A stretch of DNA of 29,976 bases from UBA7672 sp040398465 (GCA_040398465.1 JBBAUA010000043.1:1-29976), one strand, 5' to 3'; shown: positions 7,970 through 16,948, numbered from the stretch's first letter. The notes: generated by a model not told the origin, from the sequence alone. Made by a program: numbers and translations.

Positions 7970-8356
7970 GCTGGTGTCGCAGGCGGCTATGCATGGGCTC
8001 GCTTTCGCGCCAATGCGAGCACCGGCGTAATTTCTCCGAACGAGCAACCTCGTGCCGCCAGTCAGCCACGCTGATGTCCAGGAACTTGTCTTCCACCCGG
8101 CATCATGGTGGCTCTGACAGGACCTGAATCAGCAATGCATTGAGAGCGAAATCCGAGCAGGCCCGGCAGGACTCACAATCTCACAAGGTCTCATGTTTCT
8201 GCGTGTTTTTTACTGATTCGCGCGCGCCGATACCAGCACATGTACCAACAGGCTCGTCGCGCCGTGTTTGCGGCAGCTTCCGCCCGTGTGAGCAGCAGTT
8301 CGGTCGGTGTGCGCAGTCATGGCAAAGCCAGTCTCTGCGAAGGTCGCGGCTATCGG
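7970..8356. other. Gene-free interval between the VOC and flavoprotein genes
   Basis: These 387 bp separate the 3' ends of two convergent genes. The frames open here on both strands are rich in arginine, cysteine and histidine and lack family motifs. I see no strong terminator: a T6 run at about 8206-8211 is not preceded by a clear stem. No promoter, repeat or RNA gene is evident. Confidence 0.55.
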
Positions 8357-9355
8357 CTAGGGGGGCGGACCAGACTCTGCAATCTCGGAACCCAGCGCAT
8401 CGCCAGACTGCCACGCAAGCTCTATGCGCGGGCCCAAACGCCAGTCTCCGCATAAGCCAATCCCCAAACCTGCGTCCCAGGCAAAGGGTGTTCCAGCAGA
8501 AATCTGCACCTGCGCATATCGCCATCGATGGGCCGCCGCGTGCATGGGCTGCGCATCGATACATGCGAGCTCGGCAAACGCCCGTGCGAGCTTGTCTGCG
8601 ACCCACTCGGCAGACTGGTTGATGTTCTCGTTTGACCAATCTGTCGTTGCGTGAAGCACCCAGCAGGAATACTCGCCGTCATTGCCATTCATCCGAGCCA
8701 CCCATGCAAGCGGGGATGAGCCGCTGACACGCATTGCGTCGAAGTCGACCTGGATAGGTGATGCGAAGGCGAGCATGGTTGCCCAGCAGGCCGATGTGTG
8801 TGCAGCGAGCGCCTCCTGCGCCAACGATGGTGCGATTGGCAGAAGCAGCTCTGCTGTCTGTTCTGCTGGCATAGCAAGTACGATAACGTCGAAGAGGTCG
8901 GTCTGTGCTCCTGTCGAAAGAGAAAGCGCCCATCTCTCTGCTCTCCGCGTACATTGGCTGACTTGGCAGGATGTCTCTACGTCGAGCCCGTCCGCCAGCG
9001 CTTTCGCCATCGCATTCATACCTGGCATACCCACAAAGCGTGGCTCATTAGGGAAGCTGGAACGCACAGTGTCGGTAATGCTCATGACGGTGTTCGGATA
9101 ACGCGCCACAGCGCCGGCCGCGAACAGGCGATCCACCTCGGCGCGAAAGGCCGGATCCCTGATCGTGAAGTATTGGGCTCCATGATCGAAACTCACTTCC
9201 GACTCACCAATCTTTATGCGCCGCGTGGCCGCTCTGCCGCCTACGCCCCGCCCCTTGTCGTAGACCTTCACCTGATGCCCGGATTCAACGAGGCGCCTTG
9301 CGCAGGCAAGGCCGGCAATGCCTGCTCCAACTACCGCGACACGTCTGATGACCAT
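8357..9355 (-). CDS. Renalase-like FAD-dependent amine-oxidase-fold oxidoreductase
   Basis: A 332-residue flavoprotein. The dinucleotide-binding motif is VAVVGAGIAGLACARRL at residues 7-23, followed by the acidic strand KVYDKGRGVGGRAATRR, whose G-x-G-G-R-x-x-T/S-R element binds FAD in amine oxidase and renalase-like proteins. FDHGAQYFTI is typical of the renalase-like bacterial group, and GLGIGLCGDWRLGPRIELAWQSGDAL is the C-terminal FAD site. Bacterial renalases recycle misreduced NAD(P)H isomers; whether this protein does so is not certain. The ATG at 9355 starts the Rossmann strand directly, and 21 upstream codons of open frame are rejected because they overlap the divergent gene's control region. 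It is divergent from the DCC-family gene (61 bp between starts), a pairing that suggests a shared redox role. Confidence 0.85.
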   Translation of the reverse strand: MVIRRVAVVGAGIAGLACARRLVESGHQVKVYDKGRGVGGRAATRRIKIGESEVSFDHGAQYFTIRDPAFRAEVDRLFAAGAVARYPNTVMSITDTVRSSFPNEPRFVGMPGMNAMAKALADGLDVETSCQVSQCTRRAERWALSLSTGAQTDLFDVIVLAMPAEQTAELLLPIAPSLAQEALAAHTSACWATMLAFASPIQVDFDAMRVSGSSPLAWVARMNGNDGEYSCWVLHATTDWSNENINQSAEWVADKLARAFAELACIDAQPMHAAAHRWRYAQVQISAGTPFAWDAGLGIGLCGDWRLGPRIELAWQSGDALGSEIAESGPPP

Positions 9356-9416
9356 GATGGTGATCCGGGAATACAAACTGATTGCGCTGTCGGTTCGTGC
9401 ACACCATCTAGGGGAC

Positions 9417-9770
9417 ATGACAAGGCCCAGGCTTACAGTGTGGTTCGACGGAGGATGTCCGCTTTGTCGGCGCGAGATCGCACTGATCAGGCGTCTCGAT
9501 TCCCGGGGGGCAATTGATTTCGTTGATGTGGCCAGCGATCAGGGCAATTGCCCGATTGATCGCGCCGAACTCCTGGCAAGATTTCATGCCAGGGAAGAGG
9601 GTGGTCCGCTTCTTTCCGGCGCGGCGGCGTTCGCCGCAATGTGGCGAAGCATTCCTCTGCTGCGTCCGTTCGGGCTACTCGCTAGAAGCGGCCCGGCTCT
9701 GTGGATCCTCGAGCGGCTCTATGTTCAGTTCCTGCGTATCCGGCCGGCGCTGCAAAAGCTTGCAAGCTGA
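9417..9770 (+). CDS. DCC-family thiol-disulfide oxidoreductase-like protein
   Basis: A 117-residue protein of the DCC (DUF393) family. The defining motif is D11-G-G-C14-P-L-C17-R near the N-terminus, following strand LTVWF, and it resembles a thioredoxin-like C-x-x-C site. GGPLLSGAAAFAAMWRSIPLL, with its G-x-x-A-x-x-x-M/L-W pattern, and a hydrophobic C-terminal helical region follow. Family members are thought to be thiol-disulfide redox proteins, but few have been tested. The ATG at 9417 follows AGGGG by 2 bases and begins just before the first strand. It is divergent from the renalase-like flavoprotein gene and convergent with the small DUF6961-like gene 29 bp downstream. Confidence 0.9.
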   Translation: MTRPRLTVWFDGGCPLCRREIALIRRLDSRGAIDFVDVASDQGNCPIDRAELLARFHAREEGGPLLSGAAAFAAMWRSIPLLRPFGLLARSGPALWILERLYVQFLRIRPALQKLAS

Positions 9771-9799
9771 AAAACCTGCAGGACGCCGCCGTCGCTGGG

Positions 9800-10006
9800 C
9801 TACTGGATCGGCCGAGCGGCGACGTCTCCTGCTTCAATCGCCGCAACACACGCGATGATGTCATCCCAGGCAGCCAGCGCCTCTGCGTCGCCGAGTGCCG
9901 CATACTCAGCTGCGCGCATTACGGCAATCACCTCGGCATCGCTTCCATACTGGCCGATCAGCGCTAACGCTGCGGAGGTGGTCTGTTCATCAAATTTCCG
10001 CGTCAT
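9800..10006 (-). CDS. Small DUF6961-like hypothetical protein
   Basis: A 68-residue acidic, helical protein. The arrangement ALALIGQYGSDAEVIAVMRAAEYAALGDAEALAAWDDIIACVAAIE resembles the small DUF6961 proteins of alphaproteobacteria, with a helix, a Y/H-G-x-D-A turn, an A-rich helix, G-D-x-x-x-L-x-x-W and a final helix. Function is unknown. I place the start at the ATG at 10006 (MTRKFDEQTT), which has GGAAG about 10 bases upstream. Two in-frame ATGs at 10030 and 10027 would add eight residues and lack a ribosome site. Codon use is GC-rich at third positions, like true genes nearby. It is divergent from the large SGNH/RTX gene. Confidence 0.65.
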   Translation of the reverse strand: MTRKFDEQTTSAALALIGQYGSDAEVIAVMRAAEYAALGDAEALAAWDDIIACVAAIEAGDVAARPIQ

Positions 10007-10206
10007 TGGCAAATCTTCCAACTTCATCATCTGGATGGCGACATATATGCGCTTTGCGCCTGAGGGGCATACGCTCCGCCATTGGCCATTGAAACGATCA
10101 CGGGAAACCGGTTTGGCAAAATAGACAGTGCTTTGCGAGTTAATCTGACACCTTCTCTGGATGCTGCTATGTATGCGCGTCCGTGCAGCGTCGACGGGGT
10201 GACCGG

Positions 10207-13200
10207 ATGACTCAAGTCCAGATTTCCGCGCGAGTTGACGACCAGTACGCTTTGTTCGTGAACGGCGTATTGGTGCTGTCAGGAAATGACTGGCAGGCCG
10301 TGCAGAGCGGCTCGTGGGACGTCCAGCCGGGCGATGTGGTCGCGATCCGGGCGGTGGATGTATGGGGACCCGGCGGAGCGTTCGTGGATATCGCTCTTCC
10401 CGATGGAACCCGCCTCGCCACGTCGACAGCCTGGAAAGTTTCGAATACGGCTCCGTCCGACTGGAACGTCAGGAGCTTCAATGATGCGTCGTGGGCCAAC
10501 GCAAGCGACTACGGCCCGCTCGGGAGCTATCCGGGCAATGAGTCCGGACCGCCGATTGCAGCAAACAGCCCGGGCCGGTGGATCTGGGACGCCACCAACA
10601 CGCCCGACAACGCACGTGACAACGACATTGTCTATTTCCGTTTCACGATTCCAGGCTTTGCTTCGCCACCACCACCGCCACCACCCCCACCTGGGGACAC
10701 GTTGACATTTTCCGGCGTGACGGCTGATGCCAAAGTCGTTGATCTAGCCGCAAACACTGTGGTGGACGCCGCACGCGTTCTTCCGCTTGGGGACTCGATC
10801 ACCGTCGGCGTCGAGGCGGATCGGAATGACAATGAACTCGAGGGCTATCGCGAAGACCTGCTGACGCTGATCACGAATGCCGGTCTGTGGATCAACTATG
10901 TCGGCAACTTCCAGGACGGGCCTGACTCGCTTCGCGATCAAGACCATCGCGGCGTATCCGGCATCCAGGCAGGCGCGGTGGCGCCTATCGCGGGCAATAT
11001 CGCGGTGCAGCTGCAGCCTGACGTCGTACTGCTTCTACTCGGTACGAACGAGGCGCTGAGGCTGGCTAATGCGGCGACGGTGGTTCCGGAGTATCTAGCC
11101 AGTATCATGCGCGACCTCAGTGCAAATGCGCCGGGCGTGAAGGTGCTGCTGTCAGCGCTGCCGCCGCTTGATCCCGATGTTTACCGGCAGTACGAGCCGG
11201 GCCTGCGCGCCGATGGCGATGTCCTCGTAAACGCGATCAATGGCCAGCTGAACGGCGTTGTCGCTGCGGCGCGAGCGAACGGTGTCGATGCGGTGTTTGT
11301 GCCGATGCCAACTCTCTCGACGGCAGATCTTGGCGACGGCATTCATCCGAACAGCACGGGCTATGCCGAAATGGCCGGTGCGTGGTTTCAGGCTCTGACC
11401 AGCAACCTGTCAACCGCAGGCGGGACGCTAGGCGGATCGCCTCATGCGGTCAGTGATCAGGTAATCAATGTCATTGGCTCTGACCTTGGCGATCTCCTGC
11501 GTGGCGACGAGTTCGCGAACACGCTTGAGGGCCGCGCAGGCGCTGACCGAATCGAGGGTAGAGCGGGGAACGACATACTCAAAGGCGGCGCAGGCGACGA
11601 TGACATCTTCGGCGGCGCCGGCGACGATATCGTGTGGTTGCCTGGGCAGCGCACGGACTATCAGTTCGTCGTGAACAGTGACGGCCCTACGTCGGTGATT
11701 GATCTTGCTGGCGCGGAAGGCCGCGACAGGCTTACGGATGTCGAAAGGATCGGCTTCCAGAACGGGGCCGACATCCGGCTGCTGTCGAGCCTCGTTGCCG
11801 CGCCGGGCACCCAGGCTGCGTTCAACGCGACGCAGACGCCCTGGCTGGTCGATGCAGACGGCGTCAGGGTGGAAGCCGCGAGCTTCGACACGGGCGGGCA
11901 GGGTGTTGCCTACAATGACGATGCCGGGCTCGACGTGGGCGGCCAGGGCTTGCGCCCCGAAACTGATGTCGAGACCGTCGCTGGCGCTGGTGGCGGCGCT
12001 GTTGGTTGGACTAAGGTTGGCGAGTGGATCGAATACACCATCAGTGTCGCGCAGGCGGGCGTCCACAACTTCACGCTCGAAACATCGACGCCGAATGCCG
12101 GTCGCAACATCTCGGCCAGCTTCACGCGAAATGGGGTCGTCTATGTAGATACTGGCGTCGTCGCCACACCTGTAACCGGCGCCTATGACGCGTTCGCCAG
12201 CCGCAGCGTGTCTGTCGAGCTCGAGGCCGGCATCCAGGTCCTTCGCCTCACCTTCGGGGGCGGAAACGATCAGGATCTTCGATCGTTCTCGATCACGCCA
12301 ACTGGGGCGCCGCCGTCCCCACCGCCTCCGCCCCCACCGCCGAGCGTTTCGATCACCGCCGTTGCGCCGACCGTGACCGAAGGTTCATCGGCCTTCGCCG
12401 AATTCCGCATCAGCCTCAACGCTGTCCAGTCCGAGAACATTTCCGTCAGCGTGTCGACCGCCAGCGGCACGGCGCTCGCAGGACAGGACTTTACCGGTGT
12501 TGCCGGAAGCGTGCTGGTCATTCCGGCTGGAACACTGTCGGCTATCGCGCGCATCTCCCTTCTCAACGACAGCGTCGCTGAAGGAAACGAGACATTTGCT
12601 GTGAACATTGTCTCGGCGACAAGGGCCGGCGTGCCGGTTGCGGTATCGGCTGCATCGGCAAGCGTCACGATCATCGACAACGATCTCGTTCAACCGTCGC
12701 AAGCGGCGTTCAATCCGACCCAGACGCCGTGGCTCGTCGATGCCGATGGCGTCACCATCGAGGCAGCGAACTTCGATACTGGCGGGCGCGGCGTTGCCTA
12801 CGAGGACAACCCTGGACGCCAGAACAACGCGCAGACAATCCGGACCGAAACCGACGTCGAGATTGCGACCGTGGACGGCGTCTCATGGATCGGATGGACA
12901 CGTGTGGACGAGTGGACCGAATACACGATCAATGTGCAGGCGGCAGGTGTGCACAACATCTCGCTTGAGACAGCGACACCCAATTCCGGCCGAAACGTCG
13001 CGGTGTCCTTCGAGCAGGGTGGCGCTGTCTACGAAACCGCGGGAGCGATCGCCACACCGGTATCGGGGTCCTATTCAACCTTCGTGTCGACCGCGAATGT
13101 GCAGGTCGATCTGCTCGCCGGTGTGCAGGTCGTTCGCATTACCTTTGGGGGGGGCAATGATCAGGACTTTCGGTCATTCTCGATTGCGCCGGCTGTCGGC

Positions 13201-13695
13201 GGAACAGCTTCCGCTCAGTCGCTTGGAGCCGGGGACGCCACGTTAGCCTTGGCGCTGCGGGCCTCTGAGCCTAACGAGGCCGAGAGCGACGACGTAGCAG
13301 GACTGCTGGCATCCGATCCGTTGTGGGACTTGAATGAGTTGGTGCGATCCCGTGTCGCCGGGATGGATGCTTTAACTGGAATGCGCAGCAGTATCGAAGC
13401 TGACAATCGATGGTCGTCCTCGCGCGCCAGCGAACCCGGCTCACACCCCACGCAGAACGAGGCGATCTTCGGAGCGTTCGACGGCTATGATCTTTCCGGC
13501 GTTGGCGGAGCGAGAGAACTGGACCTGGACCTGGACATGGATGAAACGCACGTCTGGATTCAGTCAGTTGAGCGGGAAGAGTTCTGCGGCCATCTCGTGG
13601 ACATCCCTGCGCCAGCTCTCTTCACCGACGATGTGGCGACTAGCCAGCTAGCACTGCTCTTGGTCAACGATCCCGCCTTGCTACCTGGTTGCTGA
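10207..13695 (+). CDS. Secreted SGNH esterase with RTX repeats, two CBM6-like domains and a Calx-beta domain
   Basis: A 1162-residue multidomain protein. Residues 1-150 form an N-terminal beta-sandwich-like region (DDQYALFVNGVLVLSG, then WDVQPGDVVAIRAVD). A proline linker lies near 154-162. An SGNH hydrolase spans about 185-410, with G195-D-S197 (nucleophile), G279-T-N281-E and D377-G-I-H380-P-N, so the catalytic residues are intact. RTX calcium repeats (G-G-A-G-D-D type) lie at about 423-478. A CBM6-like domain (536-698), a second proline linker (about 702-712), a Calx-beta domain (713-826), a second CBM6-like domain (832-995) and an acidic C-terminus of unknown type follow. With no signal peptide and with RTX repeats, type I secretion is likely; no transporter genes lie here. 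It probably deacylates a polysaccharide (inference). The ATG at 10207 follows GGGGTG. Confidence 0.88.
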   Translation: MTQVQISARVDDQYALFVNGVLVLSGNDWQAVQSGSWDVQPGDVVAIRAVDVWGPGGAFVDIALPDGTRLATSTAWKVSNTAPSDWNVRSFNDASWANASDYGPLGSYPGNESGPPIAANSPGRWIWDATNTPDNARDNDIVYFRFTIPGFASPPPPPPPPPGDTLTFSGVTADAKVVDLAANTVVDAARVLPLGDSITVGVEADRNDNELEGYREDLLTLITNAGLWINYVGNFQDGPDSLRDQDHRGVSGIQAGAVAPIAGNIAVQLQPDVVLLLLGTNEALRLANAATVVPEYLASIMRDLSANAPGVKVLLSALPPLDPDVYRQYEPGLRADGDVLVNAINGQLNGVVAAARANGVDAVFVPMPTLSTADLGDGIHPNSTGYAEMAGAWFQALTSNLSTAGGTLGGSPHAVSDQVINVIGSDLGDLLRGDEFANTLEGRAGADRIEGRAGNDILKGGAGDDDIFGGAGDDIVWLPGQRTDYQFVVNSDGPTSVIDLAGAEGRDRLTDVERIGFQNGADIRLLSSLVAAPGTQAAFNATQTPWLVDADGVRVEAASFDTGGQGVAYNDDAGLDVGGQGLRPETDVETVAGAGGGAVGWTKVGEWIEYTISVAQAGVHNFTLETSTPNAGRNISASFTRNGVVYVDTGVVATPVTGAYDAFASRSVSVELEAGIQVLRLTFGGGNDQDLRSFSITPTGAPPSPPPPPPPPSVSITAVAPTVTEGSSAFAEFRISLNAVQSENISVSVSTASGTALAGQDFTGVAGSVLVIPAGTLSAIARISLLNDSVAEGNETFAVNIVSATRAGVPVAVSAASASVTIIDNDLVQPSQAAFNPTQTPWLVDADGVTIEAANFDTGGRGVAYEDNPGRQNNAQTIRTETDVEIATVDGVSWIGWTRVDEWTEYTINVQAAGVHNISLETATPNSGRNVAVSFEQGGAVYETAGAIATPVSGSYSTFVSTANVQVDLLAGVQVVRITFGGGNDQDFRSFSIAPAVGGTASAQSLGAGDATLALALRASEPNEAESDDVAGLLASDPLWDLNELVRSRVAGMDALTGMRSSIEADNRWSSSRASEPGSHPTQNEAIFGAFDGYDLSGVGGARELDLDLDMDETHVWIQSVEREEFCGHLVDIPAPALFTDDVATSQLALLLVNDPALLPGC
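11812..12300 (+). repeat. First copy of a duplicated CBM6-like domain (second copy at 12700-13191)
   Basis: Both copies open with QAAFN-A/P-TQTPWLVDADGV and close with FGGGNDQD-L/F-RSFSI. They run 163 and 164 residues and share a W-x-E-Y-T-I core strand and A-G-V-H-N surface. Such close identity implies an intragenic duplication, with the Calx-beta domain between the copies. A G8 run at 13147-13154 in the second copy is a possible slippage site within coding sequence. Confidence 0.8.
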
Positions 13696-14335
13696 GCTAG
13701 CGTTCGAGCCAGCGGCGCGATGTGTGTGCGCCACAGCCTAGAGAAGGCGACCCAGTCGTCCTCCGCATCGAGTCGCGCCTAGGCCTACGCCGCAGCATCC
13801 TTTGAAGCACCGATCCAACAGGGATGAGTGGTCGCTTCACGCTAGCGTCTCAGCTCGGGATGAGAACCATTTACTGACAGATGAAGCCGCATCCGCTCAA
13901 TCAGATCCTCGGTGGTTTCAGTCTTCCAGGGCAGCCCCGGCCACTCCGCCGGGGCCGTCTCCTTCTGGTCGGCGACAAGTTGTGGTTCATCCCCTTGCAG
14001 AGGACGCTGGGTTGTCGCCGACACGCCTGTTCGCAGGTGGCATGATGACAGCGTCACCGCTTGCGGCATCACCAAAACGGGGGGCGATTCGAGAAGAGCG
14101 CGCGAAAACGAATGGACGCTACGGTATGCTCTGCTAAGCTCTTACCTGGTCGTATTGGCACCCCCCCCCCAACCCGGGAAGCCAATGGGGGGAGGCGGCA
14201 GGTGACTGTCGGCTCTTTCTCTTACTTGGCTCGGCTCCCGAGTTTTGCGCCGACCTTGCGCGCAAGGCGTCCTCCCGTTCATATCATTCCTTTGGGTGCG
14301 CGTCTGCAACTGGCGCACGAGGCATTGGATGGAAG
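13696..14335. other. 640-bp interval without a convincing gene; GC hairpin and C10 tract
   Basis: No open frame here shows family motifs. The longest minus-strand candidate (13842-14075, 77 codons) is unconvincing. Structure present: a perfect 8-bp inverted repeat GCCCCGGC/GCCGGGGC with a 6-base loop at 13934-13955; a run of ten cytosines at 14161-14170, flanked by TTGGC (14156-14160) and GCCAA (14180-14184) and followed by a G6 run at 14187-14192, which could fold back on the C tract. There is no T-run after either hairpin, so neither is a textbook terminator. The cyclase promoter must lie at the right end. Confidence 0.5.
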
Positions 14336-16138
14336 GTGTCTTTGGACAACCGTTGGGAGGCAGCAAGCGTTTCGTCAGCCGGCCTCAGGCGTCGGCCCGC
14401 ATGCGTCCTTAGCCTGGATGTTGTTGGCTATAGTCGCATGATGGCGCGCAACGACATGGTCGCAGTTGCAGCCCTTGGGGATTGCCGCGCCGTGATCGAA
14501 GGGGAAAGCAGGAACCACCAAGGTCGAATCTTCGGAGTCGCGGGTGACGGGTTTATGCTGGAGCTCCCCGATGCCGCGGCAGCAGTTCGGTGCGCCTTCG
14601 CGATCCAGAAACGAGTCTTTGCACGTAACAAGGGGGCTGGCGAAGAGGCCCATATCTGGTTGAGAGCTGGCATTGCGATTGGCTCCGTCATCGACGATGC
14701 GGGCAACCTATTCGGTGACGTTGTGAACGTCGCTGCGCGGCTTCAGGAGACCTGCCCCTCTGGCGGTATCTTGGTTTCCCGGGAAGTCAGTGAAGCGCCT
14801 GCCAGCGGCATTCGGTTCCGGCGGACAGGCGAACTCCGGCTCAAGCATCTTCCAGCTGCGGTTGAATTGTTCGAGCCGCTCGAAGATGACCAGCCGCTTG
14901 GTGTTATCGCCGATGGCATCAGGGTTGATCTTCGGCAGCACGTGCCCGGGCTCGAAGGCGTTAGCGTGCTCGCAGTGTTGCCGCTCAGGAATGATACAGG
15001 CGACCTGTCCCTCGAATCCGTAGCGCGTGGCTTTAGTGAAGACCTCATACTGGCGCTCTCTCACACAAGGCAGTTCCCCGTCGTCGACCGCAATTCGAGC
15101 TTTGCCTATCGGTCCGGCGACTCGGATATCCGCAATGTCGGCCGAAAGCTCGGCGCGAGCTATGTGCTGTCCGGCGGGTTGTGCGCAGAAAGCGTCGAGA
15201 TCGACCTCTTCGATGTCGAGACCGGCGACAAGATCTGGTCTGAATTGTTCGACGCGCCTTCGGCAAAACTGCTCACAACGCTGGCTGACATGACGGTAAG
15301 AGTCGCGGCGAGACTTGGAGGTACGCTGGATCATGCGGAGGGTGCAAAATTCCGGGCGCGACGGGAAAGCCGCATCGGTACGCGAGGTCTTGTGTGGCGA
15401 AGCCGCTGGCATCTGGATCAGTTGACCAGACGGGACTCGCAGGAGGCGCTTCGTCTCCTCCTGGAGGCGCGCGAGAGCGATCCATCGGACTCAGAAGTCC
15501 GGATCCAGATCGCGCATTGGTACTGGATCGATGCATGGACGCAGCGGCGCAGCGCGGACAACCTCCGTGACCTTCGGCGTCTGGCAAGCGAAGCGCGTGC
15601 CAGCGATCCCCTGGACAGTCGCGGTCACCTCCTGGTTGGTCTGGCAGACATCCTCCTGAAATCCATCCCGCAAGCGCAGGCCTCTTTTGAGGAGGCGGTC
15701 CGGCTCAATCCGAGCCTGGCGCTTGGCTACGCCGAAATCGGAAGCTGCAGGATCGCGGCTGGCGCACCACGCGAGAGCATTCCCCGTCTGCTGCTCGCCC
15801 TGCGCCTCAATCCTCACGACTACTACGTATTCTACGTCCTTGGGGAGCTGGCGATTGCCCACTGCATGCTGGGCGAATGGGACAAGGCGATAGCCTACGC
15901 AAGACAGGCCCTGCATCTGCGGCCATCCTACTGGAACGCCCGGATGAGCGAGATCACTGCGCTCGTGCACAGTGGCGAGCTTGACGCTGCGGCGCACGCC
16001 CATGATGGATTGATGGCAAGGACGCCTGCATTTTCCCGAAATTTTGTGGAGTGGCTTCCTTTCAAGGAGAATTCGCTCGTGGACTTCTTCTGGAGCGCCT
16101 TAGACACCGCCCGAAAACACGTCCGTAGACAAGCATAG
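14336..16138 (+). CDS. Class III nucleotide cyclase fused to TolB/FlgO-like domain and TPR-like helices
   Basis: A 600-residue cytoplasmic protein. Residues 20-180 form a class III cyclase domain: metal aspartates D28 (LSLDVVGYSRMM) and D71 (AGDGFMLEL), and the transition-state pair N131/R135 (NVAARL), are present. The residues that usually choose the purine differ: G67 sits where K is expected (K-x-x-G-D-G) and N124 where D is expected (D-x-Y/F-G). The product could be cAMP, cGMP or something else. Residues 205-330 (VSVLAVLPLRNDTGD, EDLILALS, GASYVLSGGL) match the TolB/FlgO-like domain often found after such cyclases, and 350-600 are helical TPR-type repeats (for example LNPSLALGYAEIGSCRIAAG). 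The GTG at 14336 is the start. It converges on a Crp-type gene 99 bp away, an obvious candidate receiver of its product. Confidence 0.85.
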   Translation: MSLDNRWEAASVSSAGLRRRPACVLSLDVVGYSRMMARNDMVAVAALGDCRAVIEGESRNHQGRIFGVAGDGFMLELPDAAAAVRCAFAIQKRVFARNKGAGEEAHIWLRAGIAIGSVIDDAGNLFGDVVNVAARLQETCPSGGILVSREVSEAPASGIRFRRTGELRLKHLPAAVELFEPLEDDQPLGVIADGIRVDLRQHVPGLEGVSVLAVLPLRNDTGDLSLESVARGFSEDLILALSHTRQFPVVDRNSSFAYRSGDSDIRNVGRKLGASYVLSGGLCAESVEIDLFDVETGDKIWSELFDAPSAKLLTTLADMTVRVAARLGGTLDHAEGAKFRARRESRIGTRGLVWRSRWHLDQLTRRDSQEALRLLLEARESDPSDSEVRIQIAHWYWIDAWTQRRSADNLRDLRRLASEARASDPLDSRGHLLVGLADILLKSIPQAQASFEEAVRLNPSLALGYAEIGSCRIAAGAPRESIPRLLLALRLNPHDYYVFYVLGELAIAHCMLGEWDKAIAYARQALHLRPSYWNARMSEITALVHSGELDAAAHAHDGLMARTPAFSRNFVEWLPFKENSLVDFFWSALDTARKHVRRQA

Positions 16139-16163
16139 ACGTTCGCGCCTTGCTGCGTGCGGG

Positions 16164-16179
16164 TGTGACTTAGATCACA
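16164..16179. promoter_or_regulatory. Perfect CRP-type operator TGTGA-N6-TCACA in convergent gap
   Basis: The sequence TGTGACTTAGATCACA has both perfect half-sites of the E. coli CRP consensus with the correct 6-bp spacer. It lies 25 bp after the cyclase stop and 58 bp before the 3' end of the crp-like gene, a position that serves no ordinary promoter of either gene. Possible roles are control of an antisense or small RNA, looping with the second site at 16949-16964, or a roadblock. The role is unproven. Confidence 0.6.
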
Positions 16180-16237
16180 ACGCGGCCTCTGCTCGCTCGG
16201 CGATTCTCTTCCTTGCCAATCTCAAGGTCGCGCCAGC

Positions 16238-16921
16238 CTAGTCATCCGGCAAGCTCATGACGATCCAGAGACCGTCCTTCCGGACAACAAGCCCGCGATC
16301 CTTGAGTTCACTCATCGCGCGTGATGTGGCTTCCCGGCTGGCGTGAACACGCTGTCTGAGATCGGTGATCGTGGGCGGCGCAGCCAGCCGGACAAGCTCA
16401 CCCGGGACCTCGCTGGGAGAACCAAGTCGCACCAACTCCCGATGGACGCGGAAGGCGACAGTTCTCCCGAACAGGTCAGCCATGTGTCCCGAGGTCTGGA
16501 CTAGCCGGCGCGCCAAGAGGCGGGCAATCGCAAGAGCGACTTCGCCGTGTTCGCTTGCGATGGACAGAAAGGCGGTGCGGTCAATCGCGAAGACCTGCAC
16601 GTCGGTCGCTGCGATCACGGTCGAAGTCCGCATCTGACCGGTGAGCGCGGCGAGTTCTCCGATCAGCTCCCCAGCTTTCGCGTCCGCGAGCCAGACTTCC
16701 TGACCATCGTCCAGGCGGCGTATTGTGCGGAGTTCGCCAGACCCGACCAGAAAGACATCTGTGTCCTCGTCCATTTCCTCGACGAGTACGGCGCTGGGGC
16801 GGAGCCGCTTCGGGCGACTGGCTTTCGCCAGCGATCTGACGGCCGGGTGGCCGGAGCTGAGCCCTGAGAACTTCGCCCATACATCCTCGATCAGAGCTGA
16901 GCTGCTCCCGTCCGCCATCAT
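16238..16921 (-). CDS. Crp/Fnr-family cyclic-nucleotide-responsive regulator
   Basis: A 227-residue regulator. The cyclic-nucleotide domain covers about residues 25-140, with the phosphate-binding cassette G88-E89-L-A...R98-T-S, where the Glu and Arg that hold cyclic nucleotide are conserved. There are no N-terminal FNR cysteines. A dimer helix lies at about 125-160. The HTH at 183-212 (TITDLRQRVHASREATSRAMSE) has R196, E197 and R201 at the positions of R180, E181 and R185 of E. coli CRP, which read TGTGA. Two perfect TGTGA-N6-TCACA sites flank this gene, in agreement. One is 28 bp upstream of the start, over a likely -10, suggesting autorepression. The ATG pair at 16921/16918 follows AGGTAAGAG. 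The gene converges on the class III cyclase gene. Its targets elsewhere are unknown. Confidence 0.92.
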   Translation of the reverse strand: MMADGSSSALIEDVWAKFSGLSSGHPAVRSLAKASRPKRLRPSAVLVEEMDEDTDVFLVGSGELRTIRRLDDGQEVWLADAKAGELIGELAALTGQMRTSTVIAATDVQVFAIDRTAFLSIASEHGEVALAIARLLARRLVQTSGHMADLFGRTVAFRVHRELVRLGSPSEVPGELVRLAAPPTITDLRQRVHASREATSRAMSELKDRGLVVRKDGLWIVMSLPDD

Positions 16922-16948
16922 CTCTTACCTGATCTGAAGATTGTCGAG

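Noticed and set aside
7713..8096. 127-codon minus-strand frame in the VOC 3' region
   Set aside because: Two thirds is antisense to the VOC gene and the composition is arginine-rich, as in shadow frames.
13934..13955. GC-rich hairpin as terminator of the SGNH/RTX gene
   Set aside because: About 240 bp past the stop and not followed by a T-run, so reported only as structure.
13842..14075. 77-codon minus-strand frame in the 640-bp gap
   Set aside because: No recognisable motif, no good ribosome site and mixed codon use; could be a gene remnant but I cannot support it.
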